DNA of 64,000 bases, taken from contig DATNQM010000003.1 of the NCBI GenBank assembly GCA_036704045.1, positions 37,076 through 101,075 of the forward strand, in the 5' to 3' direction. The DNA is from Ancylothrix sp036704045. Its GTDB lineage: Bacteria > Cyanobacteriota > Cyanobacteriia > Cyanobacteriales > Oscillatoriaceae. The notes beneath the pieces are model-generated. The model ran no database searches. It was given only the letters and a program-made list of their open reading frames with translations, and had not been told where the DNA came from. Within the stretch, counting starts at the first letter, position 1. Each line of letters opens with the position of its first letter. Shown piece after piece: positions 43,569-51,677 of the stretch. Both the position numbers and the translations under genes were made by a program.

Positions 43569-44003
43569 TTAGGCGATGTTAGCTAAAATATCTTTAGCGT
43601 GAGATTCGGTATTAATTTTATCGAGAACTTGAGAAATTTTGCCTTCGCTGTCTATAATATAGGTGACACGTTTCGCATAGCCACCGCCATCGACATCGTA
43701 AGCTTTACTGATAAAACCATCAGTATCTGCTAATAGTTGAAAAGGTAAACCATACTTTTCTGTGAAAGCTTTGTGCGAGGCTTCATCATCGCGGCTTACA
43801 CCCAAAACTACCATTTCCTTGTCTTGGTATTCAGCGTAAGAATCGCGAAAACTTTGAGCTTGTTTTGTACAGCCAGGAGTGTCATCTTTGGGGTAAAAAT
43901 ATAAAACCACTGTTTTGCCTTTAAATTCCGAAAGACTCACAGTTTTTCCGTTGGTGTCTTTAACACTAAAATCTGGGGCAATATTTCCGACAGGTAAAGT
44001 CAT
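43569..44003 (-). CDS. bcp: Peroxiredoxin Q/BCP, 1-Cys form
   Basis: Close paralog of the adjacent PrxQ gene, 144 residues. Peroxidatic Cys45 is kept in DDTPGCTKQAQSFRD, but the resolving cysteine is replaced by Gln50 and the protein contains no other cysteine. It must therefore work as a 1-Cys enzyme that needs an external thiol such as glutathione or glutaredoxin. It arose by tandem duplication and has diverged in mechanism. No signal peptide. Confidence 0.93.
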   Translation of the reverse strand: MTLPVGNIAPDFSVKDTNGKTVSLSEFKGKTVVLYFYPKDDTPGCTKQAQSFRDSYAEYQDKEMVVLGVSRDDEASHKAFTEKYGLPFQLLADTDGFISKAYDVDGGGYAKRVTYIIDSEGKISQVLDKINTESHAKDILANIA

Positions 44004-44206
44004 AGATGCAGAATCCTTTTGGAGTGCCTATCAATCTTATCATTTTCTGAACAGATACGAACTGCCAAAAGTTTAAATTATTAATGATTATAATTGGAGG
44101 AAATTGAATATATATTTGAGGTTGGACGTTTGGATCCAGATTTTGATTAAAATTAATTATTTAGGGTAAGCTTAAAACTTTTCTTTTATGTAATCTCTAG
44201 TTCTTA

Positions 44207-44410
44207 TTAATCAACTACTCGAATCGTGCCTTTTTGCAAACCATCAAAAACACGAGTAATAAGGCTTTGTTCACTGGAGTTAATAGTATTTTTAGAAAGT
44301 AGGACACCCATAAATTTCTGCTGAGTATTGCGGGTAATTTTGCGTGAGGAAAATATTTCTTGAACGAGTTCTTCGATGCTAACTGCGGACATGACGGTGG
44401 GTGTAGGCAT
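44207..44410 (-). CDS. Small conserved protein ending in RVVD (paralog of 12607-12798)
   Basis: A 67-residue soluble protein of unknown function. AAAGAGAT precedes the ATG. From SIEELVQEIFSSRKITR to the C-terminal RVVD it aligns without gaps over 57 residues with the small protein at 12607-12798. It is divergent from the thioredoxin-TPR gene. The conserved core looks helical, with charged and hydrophobic residues alternating. I cannot assign a function. Confidence 0.72.
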   Translation of the reverse strand: MPTPTVMSAVSIEELVQEIFSSRKITRNTQQKFMGVLLSKNTINSSEQSLITRVFDGLQKGTIRVVD

Positions 44411-44661
44411 AATTTATCTCTTTGATTTGTGTATATCTACTATGCAAGGTTAATACACATTCGCGGGTGATTTAAATCGGTTTGTTTATGTGATTTTTTG
44501 GCAGAAAAGGTGTGATTTACATTTCTAAGACTTGTGATAAAATAGCCTAAAAAATGTGAGGCAAATCACCTTTAAATGTGTTAAAAATGATTTGCGAGTT
44601 AATTGTTAACACTTGGAACGGAAAAATGCTAAGATGAATAGAAACAAAAAAGGAGAAAACA

Positions 44662-45477
44662 ATGGGATATTCAATTAGTATTAATAACAACTTTGAAGCC
44701 GAGGCTTTTCAAAAGTCTTTTGATAAACCTGTGTTAATTGATTTTTATGCGACCTGGTGTGGGCCTTGCGAAATGTTAAAGCCAATTTTAGAAAAAATTG
44801 CCCAAGAATATGATGTTGTAGTAGCAAAAGTTAATATTGATGATAATCAAAGTTTAGCCCATGATTATGGAGTTGAAGGAATTCCTGATGTGCGTTTAAT
44901 GAATCAAGGAGAAATTATAGATAGATTTGTAGGAGTTTTACCAGAACCACAACTTCGAGAATTTTTAGCAAAACATAATATTAAATCTGGTTTAGAAACA
45001 GGACTTTATGCCATTGAATCTGAAATAGAAGGGGGAAATTTTGAAGCCGCCAGCACTATTATGGAAAGCTTACTTAAGGAATATAAAAACAATCAAGGAT
45101 TAATTTTATCAGCCGCTAAGTTATATATTGATTCAGAAAAACTGGAAAAAGCAGAACAATTATTATCATTAATTTCTGAATCGGAAAAACAATTTTACAG
45201 CCAAGCCCAAGCCCTAAAACAGTTTATTGTCCTAGAACGTGCTTGCAAAAACCCTGGAGATAGCGATTTAGATAAATTGTTTTCTCAAGCCGCTTGTTTA
45301 GCCGTTGAAGGAAGTTATAAAGATGCTTTGGATAAATTTTTAGATATTGTTTCAGAAGATAGAAGTTATAAAAATGATGCGGCCAGAAAATCAATTTTAG
45401 CACTTTTTGAATTACTAGGAGAAGATAACCCTCTAACAAAAGAATATCGGAGAAAGTTAATGACAGCCTTGTATTAA
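44662..45477 (+). CDS. Thioredoxin-domain protein with TPR-like C-terminus (YbbN/CnoX-like)
   Basis: Residues 1-110 are a thioredoxin fold with the redox motif WCGPC (32-36) and the cis-Pro region EGIPDVRLM. The remaining 160 residues are helical and resemble the TPR-like tail of YbbN/CnoX proteins, which hold unfolded clients for chaperones. Unlike E. coli YbbN the redox motif is canonical, so it may also reduce disulfides. AAGGAG precedes the ATG. SipA follows 61 bases downstream, probably in the same transcript. It may serve the nearby peroxiredoxins, but that is inference. Confidence 0.85.
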   Translation: MGYSISINNNFEAEAFQKSFDKPVLIDFYATWCGPCEMLKPILEKIAQEYDVVVAKVNIDDNQSLAHDYGVEGIPDVRLMNQGEIIDRFVGVLPEPQLREFLAKHNIKSGLETGLYAIESEIEGGNFEAASTIMESLLKEYKNNQGLILSAAKLYIDSEKLEKAEQLLSLISESEKQFYSQAQALKQFIVLERACKNPGDSDLDKLFSQAACLAVEGSYKDALDKFLDIVSEDRSYKNDAARKSILALFELLGEDNPLTKEYRRKLMTALY

Positions 45478-45538
45478 AAGGACAAAAACCTTTACTAACT
45501 TCGTAAAATTTTCAAAAAATACAAAGGATTTTAAAGCT

Positions 45539-45760
45539 ATGACAAAAGAATTTACTGTGGGTCAAAAAGTTAAACTAATGATGCAACCGGCCTATTTTAA
45601 AACTGCCGATCCTATGCCAATGTTACGTCCGCCTAATGTTGTTCAACTCGGAGAAGAAGGAATAGTTTTAGACCGGCGCCCTGGCGGATATTGGGGAGTG
45701 AGATTTCAAAAAGGCGCTTTTTTAGTTGATAGCCAATATATTGATTCTGTAGAGGTTTAA
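45539..45760 (+). CDS. sipA: SipA-type regulatory protein (NblS-interacting, DUF3148)
   Basis: A 73-residue SH3-like protein with the family hallmark KTADPMPMLRPPNVV followed by LGEEGIVLDRRPGGYWGVRF. In cyanobacteria SipA binds the essential sensor kinase NblS (Hik33) and modulates its signalling to the RpaB and NblR-type responses to high light and stress. AAAGGA precedes the ATG. It follows the thioredoxin-TPR gene in the same direction, so its level may track redox stress. nblS itself is not in this window. Confidence 0.93.
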   Translation: MTKEFTVGQKVKLMMQPAYFKTADPMPMLRPPNVVQLGEEGIVLDRRPGGYWGVRFQKGAFLVDSQYIDSVEV

Positions 45761-45799
45761 AAGATTAATTAAGGTGGGGGAAATATCCCCTGCCTAAAA

Positions 45800-46960
45800 T
45801 CATTTTCCACCAACTTTCCGTAAAGATTGAATTGTTGATATAGCGTGTTTGGAGACAATTTCTATTTCTTCTTTTGTATTAAACCGGCCAATTCCAAACC
45901 GCAAAGAAGCAAAAGCCAATTCATCAGAAACCCCCAAAGCTTTCAACACATGAGAAGGCGCAATTTTTGCCGAAGTACAAGCCGAACCAGACGACACCGC
46001 CATAACCGGCTGCAACCCCAATAATAAAGCCTGTCCATCCACCCCCGCAACGCTGATATTCAAATTGCCCGGTAAGCGTTTTTCGGGATGTCCATTAAGA
46101 AAAACATCTCCAATTATACCGATATTTTGCCATAATAAATCGCGCAAACTTTTAAGCCGGCTTCCCTCAATTTCCATCTCATAAATTGCCAACTCCACAG
46201 CTTTACCCAGCCCCACAATTTGCGGTGTATAAAGAGTACCAGAACGCATCCCCCTTTCGTGCCCACCCCCGTGCATTTGCGCTGCAATTTGTACTCTAGG
46301 ATTTCGGCGACGGACATACAAAACACCAATACCTTTAGGCGCATAAATTTTATGGCCGGTGATAGACATTAAATCAATTTTCATCGCCTCTACATCCAAC
46401 ACAATTTTACCTATTGCTTGCGCCGCATCCGTATGGAAAAAAACCCCTCTTTCTCGGCAAATTTCCCCTATTTCTGCTAAAGGCTGAATCACCCCTATCT
46501 CATTATTTGCAGCCATCATAGACACTAAAATAGTATCAGGACGCAAGGCTTTTTCAAAAACATCTAAATCCACTAAACCATCTGGTTTTACCGGCAGATA
46601 AGTAACCTCAAATCCCAACTTTTGTAAATACTCACACGGATCGAGAACAGCATTGTGTTCTGTTTTCAATGTAATAATATGCCGACCTTTGCTAAAATAC
46701 GCCTCAGCAACACCTTTAATTGCTAAATTATTTGCCTCCGTTGCACTGCTAGTAAAAACAATTTCTTCCGCTGTACAATTAATCGCATCTGCGATAATTT
46801 GTCGCGCTTGCTTTACCGCAGCTTCCGCCACCCAACCGTATTGATGATTAATACTAGCTGGGTTGCCAAAATGTTCTGTAAAATAAGGCAACATTGCCTC
46901 TAAAACCCGTTCATCTACCGCAGTGGTGGCGTGGTTATCAAGATAAATAGGACGCTGCAT
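45800..46960 (-). CDS. Cysteine desulfurase (NifS/IscS family)
   Basis: PLP enzyme that removes sulfur from cysteine for Fe-S cluster and thiocofactor assembly. The PLP lysine is Lys204 in TGHKIYAPKG, and the persulfide cysteine is Cys328 in SSGSACTSAK. The start is set at the ATG at 46960 (MQRPIYLDNHATTAVDE, the usual family start); the frame continues 14 codons upstream without a better site. At 386 residues it is of IscS/NifS length rather than SufS. It has no Fe-S scaffold gene beside it and is divergent from folK. Confidence 0.93.
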   Translation of the reverse strand: MQRPIYLDNHATTAVDERVLEAMLPYFTEHFGNPASINHQYGWVAEAAVKQARQIIADAINCTAEEIVFTSSATEANNLAIKGVAEAYFSKGRHIITLKTEHNAVLDPCEYLQKLGFEVTYLPVKPDGLVDLDVFEKALRPDTILVSMMAANNEIGVIQPLAEIGEICRERGVFFHTDAAQAIGKIVLDVEAMKIDLMSITGHKIYAPKGIGVLYVRRRNPRVQIAAQMHGGGHERGMRSGTLYTPQIVGLGKAVELAIYEMEIEGSRLKSLRDLLWQNIGIIGDVFLNGHPEKRLPGNLNISVAGVDGQALLLGLQPVMAVSSGSACTSAKIAPSHVLKALGVSDELAFASLRFGIGRFNTKEEIEIVSKHAISTIQSLRKVGGK

Positions 46961-47060
46961 TTTTAGATTTTTGATTAGGTTATCAATTGTCAAAGCTAAC
47001 AATATATTTTTACATAAATTTCAGCTAAAATAAATATGTTTTTATTTAAGAAACTTTCCC

Positions 47061-47594
47061 ATGTCAACCAATATCAATGAAGAACCAAAATATCCAACAT
47101 TAAAAGCCGCCATTTCTCTAGGAAGTAACTTAGGAGAATCCCATACAATTTTAAATAAAGCTTTAGAAAGTTTAGAACAGAATGAAAACATAACTATAGA
47201 AAACATATCTAACTTGTATGAAACCATCCCAGTTGGCCCTCCTCAACCCAATTATCTCAACGCTTGTGCCATTTTAAAAACAAAATTATCACCGCAAACC
47301 CTCTTAAAAACTCTCCTTGATATTGAAACAAAATTTGGCAGAACTCGTAAAGAAAAATGGGGGGCTAGAACCCTTGATATTGACTTAATATTATATGAAC
47401 AATTAATTTTAGAAACCCCCGAATTACAACTTCCTCATCCTCGGATGAAAGATAGAGCATTTGTATTAGTACCCCTTGCCGAAATAGCCCCCAACTGGAT
47501 TGATCCTCTAACAAAAAAAACCATAGAAGAATTACTCAAAAATGTAGATACAGCAGGAATTTTAAAAAAAATTGAAATCTCAACCCAAACATGA
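47061..47594 (+). CDS. folK: 2-amino-4-hydroxy-6-hydroxymethyldihydropteridine pyrophosphokinase
   Basis: Transfers pyrophosphate from ATP to the pterin precursor in folate synthesis. The N-terminal AAISLGSNLGES, the region FGRTRKEKWGARTLDIDLILY and LQLPHPRMKDRAFVLVPLAEI are the HPPK signatures, with the DIDL metal-binding aspartates present. Length 177 residues is normal. It heads a plus-strand run with NUDIX, ADP-ribosylglycohydrolase and photolyase genes; only 34 bases separate it from the NUDIX start. Folate is also an antenna cofactor of some photolyases, an interesting but unproven link. Confidence 0.95.
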   Translation: MSTNINEEPKYPTLKAAISLGSNLGESHTILNKALESLEQNENITIENISNLYETIPVGPPQPNYLNACAILKTKLSPQTLLKTLLDIETKFGRTRKEKWGARTLDIDLILYEQLILETPELQLPHPRMKDRAFVLVPLAEIAPNWIDPLTKKTIEELLKNVDTAGILKKIEISTQT

Positions 47595-47628
47595 GAAAAT
47601 AAGAAAAACAATTATACCAAAACAACCT

Positions 47629-48177
47629 ATGCCCCTCGGAAACGAACCCGCAGAAATCTTAAAAAAACGCCTATTTTATCAAGGCAGAAAATTTAACTTT
47701 GACGTCAACCGGCTCAGACTTCCCAACGGCGCAGAAGGAGACTGGGAGTGCATACATCACCCCGGCGGAGCCCTCGCAGTACCCGTCACCCCCGAAGGCA
47801 AACTCGTATTAGTAAAACAATACCGTTTTGCCGCCAAAGGACGAATTTTAGAATTCCCCGCCGGCACAGTAGAAGTTAACGAAAACCCCGCCGAAACCAT
47901 CAAAAGAGAAATCGAAGAAGAAACAGGATATCGAGCCGGCACATGGCAAAAACTAGGCGAATTTTTATTAGCCCCAGGCTACTCCGATGAAATTATTTAC
48001 GCATTTTTAGCCCAAGACTTAGAAAAACTAGAAAAACCACCCAAACAAGACGAAGACGAAGACATAGAAACCGTATTATTCACCCCCCAAGAACTAGAAA
48101 AAGCCATACTCTCAGGAGAACCCATCGATGCAAAATCAATATCCAGCTTTTTCCTTGCTCGTCCATTTTTAAACTAA
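47629..48177 (+). CDS. NUDIX hydrolase, ADP-ribose pyrophosphatase-like
   Basis: Cleaves nucleoside-diphosphate-linked substrates, probably ADP-ribose to AMP and ribose-5-phosphate. The NUDIX box is complete: GTVEVNENPAETIK followed by REIEEETG. The upstream EFPAG and later GYSDEIIYAFLA fit the ADP-ribose pyrophosphatase group. The frame extends upstream to a TTG overlapping folK, but the ATG at 47629 is the more likely start (182 residues). The next gene encodes an ADP-ribosylglycohydrolase, which releases ADP-ribose, and this supports the substrate assignment. Confidence 0.88.
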   Translation: MPLGNEPAEILKKRLFYQGRKFNFDVNRLRLPNGAEGDWECIHHPGGALAVPVTPEGKLVLVKQYRFAAKGRILEFPAGTVEVNENPAETIKREIEEETGYRAGTWQKLGEFLLAPGYSDEIIYAFLAQDLEKLEKPPKQDEDEDIETVLFTPQELEKAILSGEPIDAKSISSFFLARPFLN

Positions 48178-48189
48178 AATATTTTAATT

Positions 48190-48222
48190 GTAGGTTGGGT
48201 TTCGTTCCTCAACCCAACCTAC
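48190..48222. repeat. GTAGGTTGGGTT perfect 12-bp inverted repeat
   Basis: GTAGGTTGGGTT and AACCCAACCTAC flank a 9-base loop, between the NUDIX and ADP-ribosylglycohydrolase genes. It resembles a hairpin repeat widespread in cyanobacterial genomes. No T-run follows, so read-through to the next gene is possible. Confidence 0.75.
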
Positions 48223-48270
48223 TAAAAAAGCGATATAAAAAGCCTAAAAACAAATTAAACAGAGGTAAAA

Positions 48271-49107
48271 ATGCTCTTAGAATTAGCAATAGGAGACGCT
48301 TATGGCGCGGGTTTTGAATTTGCCGAACCCGACATCATAAAACAACATAATAACCTAAGCCAATATATCCAACACCCCCGCCACAAAATCCAACCAGGAT
48401 GTTACACAGACGACACCCAAATGAGCCTCGCCATAGCAGAAACAATAGTAGAACAAAAACCTTGGACACCCGAAAATTTAGCCAACAAATTTGTCGAAGT
48501 ATTTAAAAGAGATCCCAGACAAGGATACGCCGGCAAATTTTATCAATTCCTGCAAAAAATCGAAACCGGCCAACAATTTTTAGAACAAATGATCGGCACA
48601 AGCGACAAAAGCGGCGCTGCCATGAGAGCAGCCCCCATAGGGATATTTCCCACCCCGCAAAAAGTCATCCAAAACTGCACAATACAAGCCGCCATAACCC
48701 ACAACAGCCCCGACGGAATAAACGCAGCTTGCGCCGCCGCCTTAATGTCGCATTACTTCCTTTATAACCTGGGAGAAAAAAAAGATTTAGCTAAATTTTT
48801 AGAAACACAAATTAGCGGTAACTGGACAGAAACTTGGCAAGGAGAAGTAGATACAAAAGGAATAAGCTGTGTAAAAGCAGCCATCACAGCCGTAACCAGA
48901 AATAACAACATGAGCGAACTTTTAAAAGACTGTATAAACTTCACCGGCGACGTCGATACAGTAGCAGCAATAGCCCTAGCAGCCGCAGCCTCCAGCCAAG
49001 AAATAGAACAAAACCTCCCCCAACACCTCATCACAAACCTAGAAAACAAAACCTATGGCAAAGACTACCTAATAAACCTCAACAAAAAACTCCTAAACCT
49101 CCTCTAA
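48271..49107 (+). CDS. ADP-ribosylglycohydrolase family protein
   Basis: Member of the DraG/ADP-ribosylhydrolase (ARH) family, which removes ADP-ribose from proteins or small molecules. Metal-binding motifs are visible: GDAYG near the start, YTDDTQMS (the first acidic cluster), AAMRAAPIG and GDVDTVAAIALA (the second acidic cluster). The 278-residue length fits. AGAGGT precedes the ATG. It follows the NUDIX gene by 93 bases and precedes the photolyase by 43 bases. Together with the NUDIX enzyme it could recycle ADP-ribose. The target is unknown; dinitrogenase reductase is unlikely here since no nif genes are seen. Confidence 0.9.
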   Translation: MLLELAIGDAYGAGFEFAEPDIIKQHNNLSQYIQHPRHKIQPGCYTDDTQMSLAIAETIVEQKPWTPENLANKFVEVFKRDPRQGYAGKFYQFLQKIETGQQFLEQMIGTSDKSGAAMRAAPIGIFPTPQKVIQNCTIQAAITHNSPDGINAACAAALMSHYFLYNLGEKKDLAKFLETQISGNWTETWQGEVDTKGISCVKAAITAVTRNNNMSELLKDCINFTGDVDTVAAIALAAAASSQEIEQNLPQHLITNLENKTYGKDYLINLNKKLLNLL

Positions 49108-49150
49108 AAACCCTCAACCCCCTCCGTGTCCTCTGTGTGAAAAAAAAACC

Positions 49151-50587
49151 ATGCCTAACTTAATCTTATTCTGGCACCGGCGCGACCTCCGAATAACCGA
49201 CAACATCGGCCTATCAGAAGCCAGAAAACGCACCCCAAAAGTCATAGGAATATTTTGCCTAGACCCCAACATCTTACAACGCGATGATGTAGCCCCAGCC
49301 CGCGTAAAATATATGCTAGGCTGCCTAGAAAACCTCCAACAAAACTATCAAAAAACCGGCAGCCAACTCCTCATCTTAAAAAACGACCCCAAACAAGCCA
49401 TCCCCACCCTAGCCAAAGCCCTAAAAGCCAAAGCAGTATTCTGGAACTACGACATCGAACCCTACGCCCAACAACGCGACCAAACAATCAAACAAATACT
49501 CCAACAAACCGGCATCGAAGTTCAAAACTTTTGGGATCAACTCTTACATTCCCCAGACCAAATACGCACAGGCGCCGGCCAAAAATACACAGTCTATACC
49601 CCCTTTTGGAGAAACTGGAATAGCAAACCAAAATCTCACCCCACACCCAGCCTAGAAAACACAGAAAACCTCACAGAAACAGAACAAGAAATAGCAAAAA
49701 ATGCCGGTGGAACTTCTCTTCCCACCCTCAAAGAACTAGGCTTTATTTGGGATAACCCCCTCATCCTGCAACCCGGAGAAAACCCCGCCAAACTCAAATT
49801 AGATGAATTTTGCTCTCAAGCCATCTTTGACTACGATACAAACCGAAATTACCCCGCCATAGAAGGCACATCAACCCTGAGTGCAGCCCTCAAATTTGGC
49901 GCAATTGGCATCCGCACAGTTTGGCAAGCAACCGAAACCTTAAAAGCAAAATGTCAAACAGAAGAACAGCGAACCGGCATTCAAACTTGGCAACAAGAAA
50001 TAGCCTGGAGAGAATTTTATCAACACGCCCTTTATAACTTCCCAGAATTAGCCGAAGGGCCCTATAGAAACCCCTTTAAAAACTTCCCCTGGGAAGGCAA
50101 AGAAACACACTTTCAAGCCTGGTGTGAAGGCAAAACCGGCTACCCCATAATTGATGCAGCCATGAGACAACTGAACCAAACAGCCTGGATGCACAACCGC
50201 TGCCGAATGATAGTAGCCAGCTTCCTTACAAAAGACCTAATTCTTAACTGGCAAATAGGCGAAAAATACTTCATGCAAAAACTATATGACGGCGATCTTT
50301 CAGCCAACAATGGAGGCTGGCAATGGAGTGCATCAAGTGGCATGGACCCCAAACCCCTCCGCATTTTTAACCCAGCAACCCAAGCCCAAAAATTTGACCC
50401 CAAAGCCGAATATATCCGCCAATGGGTGCCAGAATTAGTCGGCATAAACACCAAGGATATCTTAACCGGCAACATCACCCCCCTAGAAAGAAAAGCCTGC
50501 GGATATCCAGCCCCAATTGTTGACCATAATAGACAACAACGCCGGTTTAAAGAACTCTACCAACAACAAAAAGCAGACGTACCATAA
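49151..50587 (+). CDS. phr: Deoxyribodipyrimidine photolyase (class I CPD type)
   Basis: Light-dependent flavoprotein repairing UV-induced pyrimidine dimers. The N-terminal antenna-binding Rossmann domain begins LILFWHRRDLRITDN. The C-terminal FAD domain contains WREFYQHAL, QTAWMHNRCRM, DGDLSANNGGWQW and SGMDPKPLRIFNP, all hallmarks of class I photolyases. At 478 residues it is of normal length. It ends the folK-NUDIX-ARH-photolyase run and is convergent with the epimerase gene, only 9 bases apart. A cryptochrome is less likely given the intact photolyase motifs. Confidence 0.93.
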   Translation: MPNLILFWHRRDLRITDNIGLSEARKRTPKVIGIFCLDPNILQRDDVAPARVKYMLGCLENLQQNYQKTGSQLLILKNDPKQAIPTLAKALKAKAVFWNYDIEPYAQQRDQTIKQILQQTGIEVQNFWDQLLHSPDQIRTGAGQKYTVYTPFWRNWNSKPKSHPTPSLENTENLTETEQEIAKNAGGTSLPTLKELGFIWDNPLILQPGENPAKLKLDEFCSQAIFDYDTNRNYPAIEGTSTLSAALKFGAIGIRTVWQATETLKAKCQTEEQRTGIQTWQQEIAWREFYQHALYNFPELAEGPYRNPFKNFPWEGKETHFQAWCEGKTGYPIIDAAMRQLNQTAWMHNRCRMIVASFLTKDLILNWQIGEKYFMQKLYDGDLSANNGGWQWSASSGMDPKPLRIFNPATQAQKFDPKAEYIRQWVPELVGINTKDILTGNITPLERKACGYPAPIVDHNRQQRRFKELYQQQKADVP

Positions 50588-50596
50588 AAAACCACC

Positions 50597-51541
50597 CTAC
50601 AAACTTTTTATCCACTCCCATTCTTGCCGCAAACCCTCCACCAAAGAAACCTGTGGTTGATACTCCAAAATATCCCGCGCCCTACTCACATCCGCCCCCG
50701 TATGACGCGCATCACCCAAAGCCGAATCTAAATAATTCCGCTCAATTTTTGTACCCGAAATTTCCTCAATTGTATCAATCACTTTTGCCAAAGAAACTCG
50801 ACTTCCCCCGCCAATATTAAACACTTCTCCCACCGCTTTCTCAATCCTTGCAGCCGCTAAATTTGCCGCCACAATATCCCCAACAAAAGTAAAATCTCTC
50901 GTTTGTCCACCATCGCCATAAATCGAAATTGGCTGATTTTCAAGCACTGCTTTAAAAAACTTATGAAACGCCATATCTGGACGTTGACGGGGCCCATAAA
51001 CCGTAAAATAACGCAATATCACCACCGGCACCCCAAAACTGCGATGATAAATTTTACACAAATGTTCACCGGCCAATTTTGTCATTCCATAGGGTGAAAC
51101 CGGCATCGGACAAACACCCTCAGAAGTCGGCAACATTTCCGCATTTCCATACACAGAAGAACTCGAAGCAAACACAAATCTTTTTAAATTAGGCGTATTT
51201 TTTGCTGCTTCCAATAACACCTGTGTAGCATTAACATTTCGCTCAGTATAAAGTTCAAAAGTCTGCCCCCAACTTGCCCGCACTCCTGCCTGGGCTGCTT
51301 GGTGATAAATGACTTCCGCATCCTCCAACAAATTCGCCCAAGGTAATGATGAAATCTCCCCTTCAATTAACTCAAAATTAGGGTAAGATTCCAAAAAAGA
51401 AATATTTTTGCGTTTCAATTCAGGATTATAATAATCATTAAAATGATCGACTCCAATCACGCGCTCACCGCTTTTCAGCAACGTTTCCGCTAAATGAGAA
51501 CCAATAAAACCAGCAGCACCGGTAACAATAGATGTCGGCAT
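50597..51541 (-). CDS. NAD-dependent sugar-nucleotide epimerase/dehydratase
   Basis: Extended short-chain dehydrogenase of 314 residues. The NAD motif is GAAGFIG (8-14) and the catalytic pair is Tyr151-Lys155 (YGMTK). The overall pattern (NDYYNPELKRKN, YGPRQRPDMAF) is close to UDP-glucuronate or UDP-glucose 4-epimerases, so it likely supplies sugars for cell-envelope polysaccharides. The frame extends 33 codons upstream, but the ATG at 51541 is preceded by AGGGA and begins at the conserved fold. It is divergent from purD. Confidence 0.87.
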   Translation of the reverse strand: MPTSIVTGAAGFIGSHLAETLLKSGERVIGVDHFNDYYNPELKRKNISFLESYPNFELIEGEISSLPWANLLEDAEVIYHQAAQAGVRASWGQTFELYTERNVNATQVLLEAAKNTPNLKRFVFASSSSVYGNAEMLPTSEGVCPMPVSPYGMTKLAGEHLCKIYHRSFGVPVVILRYFTVYGPRQRPDMAFHKFFKAVLENQPISIYGDGGQTRDFTFVGDIVAANLAAARIEKAVGEVFNIGGGSRVSLAKVIDTIEEISGTKIERNYLDSALGDARHTGADVSRARDILEYQPQVSLVEGLRQEWEWIKSL

Positions 51542-51677
51542 ATTCCCTACAACACATAAACTTGTAGAACGGTTACAAAAACTCAAAACGAGATTCCCTA
51601 ATGGCTTAGGATAATAAGATGTAATCGCCCGCCCTAGCAAGCAGGGCCGGTAAAATTAAGCTTGGGAAACTACGATT

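Noticed and set aside
48271..49107. DraG role in nitrogenase regulation
   Set aside because: The family matches, but there are no nif or draT genes in the window, and the NUDIX neighbour points to general ADP-ribose turnover.
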